This document shows positions 23,894 through 34,252 of a stretch of 54,694 nt of DNA, in pieces (positions within the stretch are counted from its first letter, which is position 1; the number at the start of each line of letters is the position of its first letter). Origin of the DNA: Alphaproteobacteria bacterium bin98 (GTDB lineage: Bacteria; Pseudomonadota; Alphaproteobacteria; Bin98); contig MPNG01000006.1 in NCBI GenBank assembly GCA_002238905.1, forward strand, positions 1 to 54,694, in the 5' to 3' direction. Made by a program: the position numbers and the translations under genes. Below the pieces are notes generated by a model, which saw nothing but the letters and a program-made list of their open reading frames with translations, searched no databases and was not told the origin of the DNA.

Positions 23894-25144
23894 ATGCCAG
23901 TAGTTATACGTATGCCATCACTCTCACCCACTATGGAATCTGGGAAAGTGGTGGAATGGATTAAAAAAGAAGGCGAAATGGTTGCATCCGGCGATATCAT
24001 AGTCTTGATTGAAACGGATAAGGCTATTATGGAATTTGAATCTGTTGATGAAGGAAAACTGACCAATATTCTGTACCCTAACGACACTCCAGATGTCAAA
24101 GTAGGTGCAACGCTTGCTTACCTATTGGAAGAAGGCGAAACCGTTGAAGATATTAAGGCGTTAGAAGCTAAAGCAGCTCCTCAAAAGGTTGAAAAATCAC
24201 CTGAGAAAGAAGCGAAAAAAGACACTTCCAATATTAAAGAAGAGATAGTTTTGCCGGCAAAAAATGAACGCATATTTGCAACACCTTTGGCGCGTAAAAT
24301 TGCGCAAGATAAAGGAGTAGATTTGCATTCTGTGCAAGGAACGGGACCTTTGGGAAGAATTCGCAGAGAGGATGTTGAAGCCGTGCTGAAAGGGAGCGCT
24401 ATGACACCCAATCTATTGGGCGAAAAATCCTACACTTCAATACACCAAAACCTTGGAGACTCAGAGCTTAGAGGTACCGTTCAGCCTATGTCTCAAATGC
24501 GCAAAACCATTGGTCAGAGGTTGCTCGAATCAAAAACAACTATTCCTCATTTTTATCTGGAAATTGATATTGTGATGGATGCAGCCAATGCTGCACGGGC
24601 GGCATTTAAGAAAAAAGGTATAGCTCTTACAGTTCATCACATGATTATGCGTGCGACAGCGTTAGCTCTGCAAGAATGTCCACAGATTAATGTTTGCAAG
24701 GAAGGCGATAACCTTAGGTATCTAGAGCACAGCGACGTTGCTTTTGCTTTAAGTCTTCCGGAAGGTTTGGTTACGCCTATTGTTTTTCAAGCTGAAAATT
24801 TATCGTTGGTACAGATAGCGCAATCGGTTCGTGATTTAAGTAAGAGAGGTAAAGAGGGGACCCTGCAACCTAAGGAGTTTATGGGCGGTAGCATTTGTGT
24901 GAGCAATTTGGGTATGTATGGCGTGAAGTCATTTTCTGCTATTGTTAACCCACCACACGCAGCTATCCTTGCGATAGGAGCTCTGCGGGCAGAACCTTAT
25001 ATTGTTAATGGTAACCTTGCAGAGCGCTCTGTGATGAGTTGTACAATTTCTGTAGATCATAGGGTGTCCGATGGTGTTGCCGCAGCAATGTTTTTACAAT
25101 CCCTGAAGGATTATTTGGAAGCACCAATTCTTTTAAGTGCTTAA
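23894..25144 (+). CDS. pdhC: Dihydrolipoamide acetyltransferase (PDH E2)
   Basis: E2 carries acetyl from E1 to CoA and forms the complex core. The 416-residue protein has one lipoyl domain (Lys43 in ETDKAIMEFES), an acidic linker, the peripheral-subunit-binding domain around residues 125-165 (ATPLARKIAQDKGVDL) and the catalytic domain with the DHRVSDG active-site motif near the end. An ATG follows pdhB after 11 bases with GAGGT upstream. Confidence 0.97.
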   Translation: MPVVIRMPSLSPTMESGKVVEWIKKEGEMVASGDIIVLIETDKAIMEFESVDEGKLTNILYPNDTPDVKVGATLAYLLEEGETVEDIKALEAKAAPQKVEKSPEKEAKKDTSNIKEEIVLPAKNERIFATPLARKIAQDKGVDLHSVQGTGPLGRIRREDVEAVLKGSAMTPNLLGEKSYTSIHQNLGDSELRGTVQPMSQMRKTIGQRLLESKTTIPHFYLEIDIVMDAANAARAAFKKKGIALTVHHMIMRATALALQECPQINVCKEGDNLRYLEHSDVAFALSLPEGLVTPIVFQAENLSLVQIAQSVRDLSKRGKEGTLQPKEFMGGSICVSNLGMYGVKSFSAIVNPPHAAILAIGALRAEPYIVNGNLAERSVMSCTISVDHRVSDGVAAAMFLQSLKDYLEAPILLSA

Positions 25145-25156
25145 GAGGAGAGAAAT

Positions 25157-26545
25157 ATGAAAGTTCAAAAAGATCTTTGTATTATAGGGGGCGGACCTGG
25201 TGGATATGTGGCGGCAATTCGCGCAGCGCAAAAAGGAAAAAGTGTTGTGGTGTGTGATGCGCATAAAATGGGCGGAGTCTGCTTGCATTATGGTTGTATT
25301 CCAACAAAAACACTTTTGGAGTCGGCGCATCTTTATGAGCAAATTCTCAACGCTAGCCATATGGGCATTACCGTAGCCAAGCCAGACTTTTCTGTTAAAA
25401 AATGCTTTCATCATGTAAAAGGTGTCAGTGGAACTTTGGAAGCAGGCATCCATTCCTTGCTTAAAAAACACAAGATACAGATTGTTAAAAGCCAAGCACG
25501 TTTGAACAAATTTCGCGAAGTAGTCTGCGAAGATGGTACGATTATTCAATCCAAAGATATTATTTTGGCTACAGGATCTACTCCTTTGCTCCCTCCTATT
25601 GATGGCTTGAGTGCAGATGCAGGTAATATTTGGACATCTCGATCGCTTTTAGAAAATCCTCCTGAAGCTTCAGGGCATTTTTTAATTGTTGGAGCTGGTC
25701 CTATTGGTGTAGAGTTTGCTTCATTTTACCGCATGTTGGGCGCAGAGGTGACTATTGTGGAACGTCTTAATCATATTTTGCCTTCTGAAGAAGTAGAAAT
25801 TACTAACACACTGCGAGATTGTTTGATAGCAAAAGGCATTAAAATTAAGGTAGGCACGTCTGTTCAAAAAGTCCTGAAGAAAAACGAAGTGCTTTTGCGT
25901 GATAACAGCGGAAAAGATGAGTGTGTGCGTTTTAACAACATGATTATTGCAGCAGGCATTCGCCCTAACACAAAAGGTATAGGTTTAGAGGCGTTAGGCA
26001 TTAAGACAAATGAAAGAGGCTTTATTACTGTTTCCAAAACCATGGAAACAACACTGCCTCATATCTACGCTATTGGTGATATTGTTCCAGGACCTGCCTT
26101 GGCACACAAAGCCTCGTATGAAGGCATTTTGGCTGTGGATGTTATTTTGGGTGAGAAAAGAGAATGTTTGCATTATCACAACATTGCTCGTTGTGTATAC
26201 TCCTCTCCTCAGGTAGCATCTGTTGGTTGGACTGAGCAGGAATTGAAAGATCAAAAAACGCCTTATAAATCTGGATCTTTTCCGTATGCACATAACGGGC
26301 GAGCTCTTTCCGCAGGGTCCAAAGAAGGCTTTATCAAACTGCTTTTTCATATGGAAACTGGCGAAGTTCTTGGCGCTCACATTATTGGTGAGCATGCAAG
26401 TGAATTAATTAATACGATTGCCTTTGCTATTACAGCAGAGGCGACATACGCAGAGTTCATGAATACAGTGTTTCCGCACCCAACACTCTCTGAAATGCTT
26501 CAAGAAGCTGCTCTGGATGCATATGGTATAGGTTTGCATGCATAA
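25157..26545 (+). CDS. lpd: Dihydrolipoamide dehydrogenase (PDH E3)
   Basis: E3 reoxidises dihydrolipoyl groups and makes NADH. The 462-residue flavoprotein has the FAD motif [10 protein letters not shown] (11-20), the redox pair Cys42-x4-Cys47 (CLHYGC), the NAD motif GAGPIGVEF and the C-terminal active site HPTLSE. It has GAGGAG upstream and overlaps lipA by eight bases. Confidence 0.97.
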   Translation: MKVQKDLCIIGGGPGGYVAAIRAAQKGKSVVVCDAHKMGGVCLHYGCIPTKTLLESAHLYEQILNASHMGITVAKPDFSVKKCFHHVKGVSGTLEAGIHSLLKKHKIQIVKSQARLNKFREVVCEDGTIIQSKDIILATGSTPLLPPIDGLSADAGNIWTSRSLLENPPEASGHFLIVGAGPIGVEFASFYRMLGAEVTIVERLNHILPSEEVEITNTLRDCLIAKGIKIKVGTSVQKVLKKNEVLLRDNSGKDECVRFNNMIIAAGIRPNTKGIGLEALGIKTNERGFITVSKTMETTLPHIYAIGDIVPGPALAHKASYEGILAVDVILGEKRECLHYHNIARCVYSSPQVASVGWTEQELKDQKTPYKSGSFPYAHNGRALSAGSKEGFIKLLFHMETGEVLGAHIIGEHASELINTIAFAITAEATYAEFMNTVFPHPTLSEMLQEAALDAYGIGLHA

Positions 26546-27419
26546 GCAGTTTAATAAACCTACGATTAAAGTACCTAATTCGCCTGCTTATTTAGAATTG
26601 GCCGCTTTGGTTCAAGAAAAAAAACTTCATACCGTATGCCAAGAAGCAGCATGTCCTAACATTGCTGAATGTTGGTCAAAAAAACATTTAACCGTCATGA
26701 TTATGGGGGGCATATGCACGCGTGCTTGTGCTTTTTGTAATATACAAACAGGAAAACCACAGCCTTTAGACCCACAAGAGCCTCAAAGAGTTGCTAACAT
26801 GATTAAAGACCTCGGACTGAGACATGTTGTGATCACATCAGTCGATCGAGATGATTTAGAAGATGGCGGGGCTCAACATTTTGTTGAAACTATTTTAGCG
26901 CTTCGTACTTTAACGCCTGAAACAAGTATTGAAATTCTAACGCCAGATTTTTTACGAAAAGAGGGTGCTATTGAAAAAATTATTCAAGCACCACCAGATG
27001 TTTTTAATCATAACCTTGAAACAGTTCCTTCACTCTATAAAAGAGTTCGCCCTGGAGCGCGCTATTTTCACTCACTGCGACTATTAGACAAAGTGCGTGA
27101 GCAAGTGCCTAACATATTTACAAAATCAGGCATTATGGTGGGATTAGGAGAAAAAGTAGAGGAGGTGGCTCAGCTTATGGATGATTTGCGAGCAGCAAAC
27201 GTTGATTTTATGACTATTGGTCAGTATCTACAGCCTACCCCTAAACATTATCCTGTTAAGGAATATGTTACGCAAGAAGCGTTTGAAATCTATAAACGGA
27301 TGGCGATTTCTAAAGGATTTTTGATGGTTTCATCCTCAGCTCTTACGCGATCCTCATATCATGCGGATGAAGACTTTGCAAACCTCAAGTTACGCCGGAT
27401 GAGCAATAACTCAGCTTAA
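26538..27419 (+). CDS. lipA: Lipoyl synthase
   Basis: LipA inserts two sulfurs into protein-bound octanoate, here most likely on PdhC. The 293-residue radical SAM protein has the SAM-cluster motif Cys60-x3-Cys64-x2-Cys67, the auxiliary-cluster motif Cys34-x4-Cys39-x5-Cys45, and the terminal RSSYHA whose Ser ligates the auxiliary cluster. Its place at the end of the pdh operon links cofactor formation to enzyme synthesis. The 3' end overlaps the convergent gene by 35 bases. Confidence 0.97.
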   Translation: MHKQFNKPTIKVPNSPAYLELAALVQEKKLHTVCQEAACPNIAECWSKKHLTVMIMGGICTRACAFCNIQTGKPQPLDPQEPQRVANMIKDLGLRHVVITSVDRDDLEDGGAQHFVETILALRTLTPETSIEILTPDFLRKEGAIEKIIQAPPDVFNHNLETVPSLYKRVRPGARYFHSLRLLDKVREQVPNIFTKSGIMVGLGEKVEEVAQLMDDLRAANVDFMTIGQYLQPTPKHYPVKEYVTQEAFEIYKRMAISKGFLMVSSSALTRSSYHADEDFANLKLRRMSNNSA

Positions 27420-28356
27420 CTCCTTGCTTCAGCGACAAAAGAGGTTTGTTATACCCTAAAGAGCGTAAATGCAATGTGCTTGGCCTTTCTATAGGGTGGT
27501 ACGAAGCTTCAGGGGAATTTTTGTTTAATGAGTTGTAAATAATATGATGCGGCTCTTCAAGCGCAGCCGCTGTGGTTTGAGCTGCATTTTCCAATGTATA
27601 TCCTTGATCATGTGCTAAATTGACAATAGTGCTAGGAAGTGCATCGGAAAGTAAAATCCAATGGAGCATGGAGGTGTAGTCCTCCATGTGCAAAAAATGC
27701 TTGATATACATGCCGTCTTGAAAGTCATCGTGGTGTGATTTTTCAATGCTGACAGCTTTTTTTTCTGATATATTGGTAGCCCACCTATCAATCAGTGGAA
27801 CAGGTAGTGGAGATGTGACCTTTCCATAAACATGAAAAGGTTTGAAGGCAATGGTTTGTACAGGTTTTGGCATATTACTATTGAGCATTTGATGCACCCA
27901 CAAATCCATACAGTGATGTAACCATCCTATTGTACTTTTTGGTTTCAAATTTTTAAGATGTTTCCATTCATCATGGAGCGTTCCTTTTTCACAATCGTAT
28001 GTTGTGGGAGAGGAGGCGTATATATAGCGTTTTTTATGCTCTGCACACCAAAGCCATAGTTTTTGAGAAGTGGAAAAAATAACTTGATTAAGAAGATTGG
28101 GATCTGTATGAGCTGGCAAATCTAAAGGTGACAGATTGAGTATGCATGTGATTTCGCTTTTATTGTTTTGCAGAAATGCTTCTATATCATTAAATGCGAT
28201 GTTATAAAAAGGATAGGAAGGTCTAAGGAAGGCATATTCAGCGGAATGATGAGGCGGCAGTTTTGTACATAAAGCAAATTGCACAGAGCTTTTTTGTAAC
28301 TTTTGTACTAAAATACACAGTGCTGTTGTTATGCTGCCAATAATAAATATCATCAT
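27385..28356 (-). CDS. HldD-like sugar-nucleotide epimerase homologue, probably inactive
   Basis: The 323-residue protein aligns along its length with ADP-heptose 6-epimerase (HldD): [11 protein letters not shown] for [19 protein letters not shown] for FRYFNVYGP, and [17 protein letters not shown] near the C-terminus. Key sites are gone. The N-terminal dinucleotide motif (TGGAGFIGS) reads IGSITTALC, and the catalytic Tyr-x3-Lys reads Ile143-x3-His147. It is therefore unlikely to be an active NAD-dependent epimerase. It could be a structural or regulatory remnant, or a decaying gene with an intact frame. It is convergent with lipA and divergent from the peroxiredoxin gene. Confidence 0.75.
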   Translation of the reverse strand: MMIFIIGSITTALCILVQKLQKSSVQFALCTKLPPHHSAEYAFLRPSYPFYNIAFNDIEAFLQNNKSEITCILNLSPLDLPAHTDPNLLNQVIFSTSQKLWLWCAEHKKRYIYASSPTTYDCEKGTLHDEWKHLKNLKPKSTIGWLHHCMDLWVHQMLNSNMPKPVQTIAFKPFHVYGKVTSPLPVPLIDRWATNISEKKAVSIEKSHHDDFQDGMYIKHFLHMEDYTSMLHWILLSDALPSTIVNLAHDQGYTLENAAQTTAAALEEPHHIIYNSLNKNSPEASYHPIERPSTLHLRSLGYNKPLLSLKQGVKLSYCSSGVT

Positions 28357-28404
28357 TACCCCTTTTATGGTATAACATGATCAAGAAGAAAATGGAGGAA
28401 TATT

Positions 28405-29013
28405 GTGAGTAATACAACACTTGTAGGGCGCAAATATCATAAATTTGTGGCGCCAGCTGTGATGCCAAATAATGAAATTATGGATTTGGACATCGAATCC
28501 TATTTTAGCAACCATATAGGAGTAATCGTTTTTTACCCCCTTGACTTTACTTTTGTGTGTCCATCTGAGCTTTTAGCTTTTGATGCTCTCATAAAAGAAT
28601 TTAGTCGTTTAGGCGTAAGGGTGGTTGGCATCAGCGTGGACTCAGCGCATGCCCACTTGCAGTGGCGCAATATGTCATTGGAAAGTGGTGGTATTGGCCA
28701 AATCAACTTTCCCTTAATTTCAGATATTGATCATAGCATTATGACAATGTATGGTGTGCAAGCTGCTGATCAAAGTGTAGCCTTGCGCTCAACCTACATC
28801 ATTGATGATGTGAGTGGCAATGTGATATTTCAATCGGTGAGTGATTTATCGATTGGTCGCAGCACAGATGAAGTTATTCGTGTAGTAGAAGCGCTTATTG
28901 CATCACGATCTGGACAGGTTTGCCCTGCAAACTGGAAGAAAGGAGAGGATTTAATGAACCCTACTATTCAGGGTGTCGTAGACTACCTAAAAAAAAGCAA
29001 GCTTTTGAAATAA
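28405..29013 (+). CDS. 2-Cys peroxiredoxin (AhpC/Prx1 type), cytosolic
   Basis: The enzyme reduces hydrogen peroxide and alkyl peroxides. The 202-residue protein has the peroxidatic Cys52 in PLDFTFVCPSE and the resolving Cys in QVCPANW near residue 173. It starts at a GTG with GGAGG upstream and has no signal peptide. It is closely related to the exported copy at 46363. The stop overlaps the start of a large exported protein (TAATG), so the two are translationally coupled. Confidence 0.95.
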   Translation: MSNTTLVGRKYHKFVAPAVMPNNEIMDLDIESYFSNHIGVIVFYPLDFTFVCPSELLAFDALIKEFSRLGVRVVGISVDSAHAHLQWRNMSLESGGIGQINFPLISDIDHSIMTMYGVQAADQSVALRSTYIIDDVSGNVIFQSVSDLSIGRSTDEVIRVVEALIASRSGQVCPANWKKGEDLMNPTIQGVVDYLKKSKLLK

Positions 29014-31088
29014 TGAAAAATGGGGGGGTTATGACTTTTTTTCTAATTATTTTTTTTACTTCTCTAGGGCTATGGAGTGCTGGCCATGACGAACTGGATG
29101 GCCTCCATGGTGCACTTGATAGCCAATGGACTATGAGATCTTCTGAACCATTTAAGACTCAGATGGCGGAATGTGAATCGGAGTTTGAATTGAGAAAAAG
29201 GCAAGTTGCTTCTGAGGTGAATTTTAATGATATATTGCTGCCAGTTCTAGCTTCGTGTTATGCTCCCTTGCGGATTCAGGATTTGCCAAAAGCTTTAACG
29301 ATTGTTGACAAAACATTGCTTTGTAAACAGGGTTTGCTGGAGAACGCCGAAACTGCGATTGGTGCTATATCGCTTTATTTAGCAAAAATATCTCAGTGGA
29401 TTGAAAACGAGATCATCAATTTTCCCGAAACTGCCAGACCATTGCCCCTTCCTTTCAAGAATATACTGCATGGGCTAACATACCTGCCTAAAAAATTCGT
29501 CACTATACTAGAATTTTATACAAATACTCAAGTTTATGTATGTGAGCAATGTGAAGAAAAGTATCCTGAGCAAAAGGTGCTACGTGGACTTTTTGGTATT
29601 TATGATCCAAAAACGACTCGTTGTCTATACATACCAGGCCCTCTCAGCCTTTTGGTGGGACATTACGGAGGCAGTTCTGAAAAATTAAGCTACCTGACAG
29701 CTCATCCGCGATTTGATGATGCTGGTAACCTCATGATTCATTCATTTCTTCTAGAGTTTTTATCGACCCCCCCTAATTTAGAGGAGCAACGGCAAACTAA
29801 TGTTAATTCAAACAATCGTTTGGCTCTCAATATAGCAGCAAACCTCTTCTTGAGCGCATTGTCATTAAAAAGTGTGACCTTAGAATCAGAAGAACCAAAA
29901 AAAATGACACTCACATTTTCTCTTTCTAAGCCTCTCTATGGCATGATGGAGATAAAGCGAAAGGTTGACTTTGCAAACCTTTTGGCTAATAGAGCTACCG
30001 CATTTGAGAAGAAGGTTGATAGAGATCTTATTATGATATCAGACCTTGAACATACTTTATTTTCCTTAATGGGGGAGTGGTTGCAAAATGCTCAGTTTCA
30101 TCCTAATGAGTTCGATCCCCTACTGCCATTTTTGGTTGCGCGTGTGTACACTGAAAATGAAACAAAAACAGTTACCGAATTTCCAAACGTTGACAGCGAT
30201 TTTGCCAAAGTTGTGGGTGAAGATGTTGCTCTAAAAATTACAAACATGTCTAAAGTTGCTATCGAAACTATGAAACGCGACGTTCAACCCTTTATGGTTT
30301 TAGGACAAGAGAACGCATTTGATGGAGTGAACGAGTTTGTTCAAGAAATGCTGCTTTTGATTATACGTGATATGAGCATAGGAGTCAGTCCTGAAGATTT
30401 TTATAGAACCATTGATTTTGTACTCTTACAGTCAATAGGTCGAATTTTAACAAATATAGTCGAATATCAACCTCGGCAGATTAACGTTTTTAATCGTGCC
30501 TTTTTGTTTAACTTTCTCCATTATTTGCGCACACCAAAACCTGATAGAGATTTTGGAGCAGACTTTAGGAGAGCTTTTATTACCATTTTTCAAGCATTTG
30601 ATGGGGAGGGGACGTATGGATCTAAACCTCAAGTACAGAAACCAAAAGACGGGCCTACTCAAACTTGGAAACTCAAAGGAACGCAGATAGCATCTTTGTC
30701 TAAAGATCTTGAAAAAGCTCTGTATGAACATGAGAAAGCATTGCAGTTCAGGCAGGTTGTCTCAAGCACAAATCTTGCATTTATAGCAAAAGTGGGAGAA
30801 AAAATTGACCTTTCCACTATTATTGCCTTTGCAGTTGACCCGGATTTGGACGCACATTTTTCCGAATCTCAAAGATTAGAGGATTGCGAAAAGGCAGTCG
30901 CATTTTGTCAAAAACGTGGATCGCTTGTACTGTACTTGGGCATGCCACCCGAAGATTTGCGAAAGTTCAAAGATATGCCCCTTTCTTACAAAGCTTATAA
31001 AGAGATGAAGCATCAATCTAAGGAAGCAAGGTTAAAAGCATTAGAAGACACACGTATTAGATTAGTATTAGAGAAAAGGGCGGTTTAA
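29013..31088 (+). CDS. Large exported protein of unknown function
   Basis: The 691-residue product begins with a signal peptide (MKNGGVMTFFLIIFFTSLGL). The ATG at 29013 overlaps the peroxiredoxin stop; an ATG at 29031 with seven G upstream is an alternative. The mature part is mostly helical in appearance, with Cys residues including a CEQC pair, an N-terminal third with ILLPVLASCYAP, and a basic C-terminus. I recognise no domain, and it lacks the core motif of the 42-50 kb family. Its coupling to a peroxiredoxin echoes the exported-protein/peroxiredoxin units of the island at 45-49 kb. Confidence 0.8.
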   Translation: MKNGGVMTFFLIIFFTSLGLWSAGHDELDGLHGALDSQWTMRSSEPFKTQMAECESEFELRKRQVASEVNFNDILLPVLASCYAPLRIQDLPKALTIVDKTLLCKQGLLENAETAIGAISLYLAKISQWIENEIINFPETARPLPLPFKNILHGLTYLPKKFVTILEFYTNTQVYVCEQCEEKYPEQKVLRGLFGIYDPKTTRCLYIPGPLSLLVGHYGGSSEKLSYLTAHPRFDDAGNLMIHSFLLEFLSTPPNLEEQRQTNVNSNNRLALNIAANLFLSALSLKSVTLESEEPKKMTLTFSLSKPLYGMMEIKRKVDFANLLANRATAFEKKVDRDLIMISDLEHTLFSLMGEWLQNAQFHPNEFDPLLPFLVARVYTENETKTVTEFPNVDSDFAKVVGEDVALKITNMSKVAIETMKRDVQPFMVLGQENAFDGVNEFVQEMLLLIIRDMSIGVSPEDFYRTIDFVLLQSIGRILTNIVEYQPRQINVFNRAFLFNFLHYLRTPKPDRDFGADFRRAFITIFQAFDGEGTYGSKPQVQKPKDGPTQTWKLKGTQIASLSKDLEKALYEHEKALQFRQVVSSTNLAFIAKVGEKIDLSTIIAFAVDPDLDAHFSESQRLEDCEKAVAFCQKRGSLVLYLGMPPEDLRKFKDMPLSYKAYKEMKHQSKEARLKALEDTRIRLVLEKRAV

Positions 31089-31089
31089 A

Positions 31090-32343
31090 ATGCGCGTGAC
31101 GGGGACAATAGACCTTTTGCCCTCTCAGATGAGGTTATATAACAAAATATGCGAAACTTTCTTTGCAATTTGTAAACTTTATGGATATGAAGAGGTCGCA
31201 ACCCCTATTCTGGAAGACATAAGGGTTTTTGATCGCAACCTTGGTTTGGAAACCGATGTTGTTAGTAAAGAAATGTTTTTTTTAGAAAAAAAGCAAGACG
31301 AAACGTTAGTGCTGAGACCTGAAAATACTGCTGGAGTTATGCGTTTATGTCAAGAAGGAGGGTTGTTTCAAAAGTTGCCTCAAAGATTGGCATACTATGG
31401 TCCTATGTTTCGTTATGAAAGGCCTCAAAAAGGTCGTTATAGGCAATTTCACCAGTTTGGTGTGGAATGTATTGGCGTAGCGAGTTATATGGCGGATGTA
31501 GAAAACATTCAGATGGCGGTACACTTTATGCAAGAGATAGGGCTTGCTGAATTAACAGAGTTGGAAATACACACTTTGGGAAGCGAATCTGAAAGAGACG
31601 CATATAAACAAGCTCTTCACGATTACTTGTTGCCTTATAAAAATGAACTGTCAGAAAACTCTGTAAGAAGATTTGATAAAAATATTTTGCGTGTTTTGGA
31701 TTCAAAAAACGTACATGACCAAAAGATTTTGGAAACAGCACCTGTCATGCGTAATTTTTTACAAATGGAGTCAGCAAAATATTTTGATAATATATTAGAA
31801 TCCTTAGAAAATTTTGGAATCTCATATACTGTGAATCCTTTCTTAGTGAGAGGCCTTGATTATTACAACCAAACTGTTTTTGAAATAAAAACACCTGCAT
31901 TGGGTGCTCAAAGCGCAGTGTTGGGTGGCGGAAGGTATGATGGTTTGGCGCAGCAATTTGGAGAAAAAACACCCACACCATCGATTGGTTGGGCTGCTGG
32001 AATGGAGCGCCTGTTTTTATTGGCGCAAGAACATCAGACTCTTTCTGTTCCTCCAAGAAAAAATATTGTGATTATAGCTATGACTGAAGCATTTGATCAA
32101 GAAGCTCAGAAATACGCATCATTGCTGAGAAAAGAAGGCATTGCTTGTTTAACTGTTCATGAAGGAACACTGCGCAAACGTATGAAAATCGCCAGTCGTT
32201 TGGAAGCAAAATATACAATTATTTTTGCGCCTAAAGAAATGGAAAACAAAACAGCTATATTACGTGATATGATGCGTAGTGAGGAGCGTATACTGCCTCT
32301 TGCGGATCTGATTATTACTGTAAAAAAGCATTATGATACATAA
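31090..32343 (+). CDS. hisS: Histidyl-tRNA synthetase
   Basis: This class II synthetase charges tRNA-His. The 417-residue protein has [10 protein letters not shown] at the N-terminus, motif 2 with [19 protein letters not shown], the histidine-specific [11 protein letters not shown], and LGGGRYDGL. The C-terminal anticodon domain is present. It starts one base after the upstream stop and overlaps prfA by 11 bases. Confidence 0.97.
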   Translation: MRVTGTIDLLPSQMRLYNKICETFFAICKLYGYEEVATPILEDIRVFDRNLGLETDVVSKEMFFLEKKQDETLVLRPENTAGVMRLCQEGGLFQKLPQRLAYYGPMFRYERPQKGRYRQFHQFGVECIGVASYMADVENIQMAVHFMQEIGLAELTELEIHTLGSESERDAYKQALHDYLLPYKNELSENSVRRFDKNILRVLDSKNVHDQKILETAPVMRNFLQMESAKYFDNILESLENFGISYTVNPFLVRGLDYYNQTVFEIKTPALGAQSAVLGGGRYDGLAQQFGEKTPTPSIGWAAGMERLFLLAQEHQTLSVPPRKNIVIIAMTEAFDQEAQKYASLLRKEGIACLTVHEGTLRKRMKIASRLEAKYTIIFAPKEMENKTAILRDMMRSEERILPLADLIITVKKHYDT

Positions 32344-33406
32344 GCGTGCTGCACAAATTCTTGAAAAAAAAGAAACTCTTGAACAAAAACTAATCCAATC
32401 TTCCACTTTGTCTCGCGAAGAAATTGTGGAGGCTCAAAAAAAATTGGGTGAGATATCTGATATTGCAGCTTTTGCTGACCACTATCTCAAAGTGTATACA
32501 GAGCAGCAAGAAGCTCTGAAAACGCTAGAAGAGTCAACAGATCCTGAATGGTCTCTATACTTAGAAGAAGAGCTGAAAAAATTAAAAAGCTCTATTGCTC
32601 TGGCAGAACAAGATTTGCGTGTAGCGCTTTTACCTAAAGATGCTGCAGATGAACGCAACGCTATCCTCGAAGTGCGAGCGGGCACAGGTGGGGATGAAGC
32701 TGCCTTATTTGCAGGTGATTTATTACGTATGTATATTCGTTACGCGACTATTATGAATTGGAAAACCGAGATGATGTCTTGCTCTGAAACAGAAATGGGC
32801 GGCATTAAAGAAGCCATTATTCTTGTGAAAGGCAAAAATGTTTTTGCAAACCTCAAATTTGAATCTGGTGGTCACAGAGTGCAACGCGTACCAGAAACAG
32901 AGTCACAAGGCCGTATTCACACATCAGCAGCAACTGTTGCAGTGTTGCCCGAAGCTGTTGAAGTCGACATTGCTATTGAGATGAGCGATTTACGCATTGA
33001 TGTTTACCGATCTAGTGGCCCTGGTGGCCAGTCTGTCAATACTACAGACAGTGCCGTGCGTATTACCCACCTTCCTACAGGTGTGGTGGTGCAGCAGCAA
33101 GATGAGAAGTCACAGCATAAGAATAAAGAAAAAGCCATGAAGATTTTGCGCTCGCGCTTATATGAGCGTGAACGTCAACGCTTAGCAGATGAGCGTGACT
33201 CTGTACGTCAACAGCATGTGGGAACAGGAGATAGATCTGACCGAATTAGAACATATAACTTCCCACAAGACCGCTTTGTTGATCATAGAATAAACAAACG
33301 CTTTAATGATTTAAATGCTATTTTAAGCGGTGAAAAGCTTGGGGAAATTACAAAATCTTTGTTAGAGAATGATCGGGCGATGAAGCTGTTATCCACTACT
33401 GAGTAA
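32333..33406 (+). CDS. prfA: Peptide chain release factor 1
   Basis: RF1 recognises UAA and UAG and triggers peptide release. The 357-residue protein has the GGQ motif at residues 231-233 ([17 protein letters not shown]), the site methylated by PrmC. It is encoded directly before prmC with a TAATG overlap, the usual functional pair. Confidence 0.97.
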   Translation: MIHKRAAQILEKKETLEQKLIQSSTLSREEIVEAQKKLGEISDIAAFADHYLKVYTEQQEALKTLEESTDPEWSLYLEEELKKLKSSIALAEQDLRVALLPKDAADERNAILEVRAGTGGDEAALFAGDLLRMYIRYATIMNWKTEMMSCSETEMGGIKEAIILVKGKNVFANLKFESGGHRVQRVPETESQGRIHTSAATVAVLPEAVEVDIAIEMSDLRIDVYRSSGPGGQSVNTTDSAVRITHLPTGVVVQQQDEKSQHKNKEKAMKILRSRLYERERQRLADERDSVRQQHVGTGDRSDRIRTYNFPQDRFVDHRINKRFNDLNAILSGEKLGEITKSLLENDRAMKLLSTTE

Positions 33407-34245
33407 TGTATACTGTTAAAAATATTTTTATAGAATGTGCTTGCCAGTTTCCGAACAGCGTGGGAAACCTGCGTGCCTTAATTGCACATTGCTGTAACCA
33501 AGATGTATCTTGGACTTTTGAGCATTCAAATATGCCGCTTTCTCAAAATGTGTATGACCTCATTAAACAAGGAGCAGATGCACTGCACCGTGGTGTACCT
33601 TTTGCACGCATTAAAGGCTATAAAGAGTTTTTTGGATTAGATTTTACTATTGCAAATACATTAGAGCCAAGGCCAGAGACTGAGCTGATTGTAGATTCCG
33701 TATTAGAAAATTATCAAGGAGGGGCGGCTTCAGTGTTGGACTTAGGTGTGGGCAGTGGATGCATTTTGTTGAGTATACTGCACCATGCAACCCAAATGAC
33801 AGGTGTTGGTGTAGATATTGATGCTGCTGCGCTTGCTACAGCTTCCTTAAATGCACAAAAGCTTTGTTTGAGTGAAAGAGTTTCTTTTATACAAACTTGT
33901 ATGAGACAGTTCTGTTTTTCCGAAAAATTTCACTACATTACCAGTAACCCTCCCTATATTCCTAGTAATGAAATTTCTTCTTTGGATGACAATGTCATTC
34001 ATTATGATCCTAGGCAGTCTTTGGATGGTGGTGAAGATGGTTTGTCTTATTACAGAGATATTTTCAATATAGCGCCACTTTTGTTAAATGACAGAGGCAT
34101 TTTAGTCGTAGAGATAGGGCATAACCAGTATGATGCTATAAAAAAAATAGCGCTGTGGGATGTACGATGTTGCTTAATAAAAGTACAAAAAGATTTACAG
34201 GGATTTGACCGCTGTTTAATTTTTCGTTATAACATAGAAAATTAG
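33406..34245 (+). CDS. prmC: Release factor glutamine methyltransferase
   Basis: PrmC methylates the Gln of the GGQ motif in release factors. The 279-residue protein has the SAM-binding motif VLDLGVGSGCI and the catalytic NPPY (ITSNPPYIPSNE). The N-terminal helical domain includes GVPFARIKGYKEFFGL. It overlaps prfA by one base and ends seven bases before clpB. Confidence 0.95.
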   Translation: MYTVKNIFIECACQFPNSVGNLRALIAHCCNQDVSWTFEHSNMPLSQNVYDLIKQGADALHRGVPFARIKGYKEFFGLDFTIANTLEPRPETELIVDSVLENYQGGAASVLDLGVGSGCILLSILHHATQMTGVGVDIDAAALATASLNAQKLCLSERVSFIQTCMRQFCFSEKFHYITSNPPYIPSNEISSLDDNVIHYDPRQSLDGGEDGLSYYRDIFNIAPLLLNDRGILVVEIGHNQYDAIKKIALWDVRCCLIKVQKDLQGFDRCLIFRYNIEN

Positions 34246-34252
34246 GGGATTT

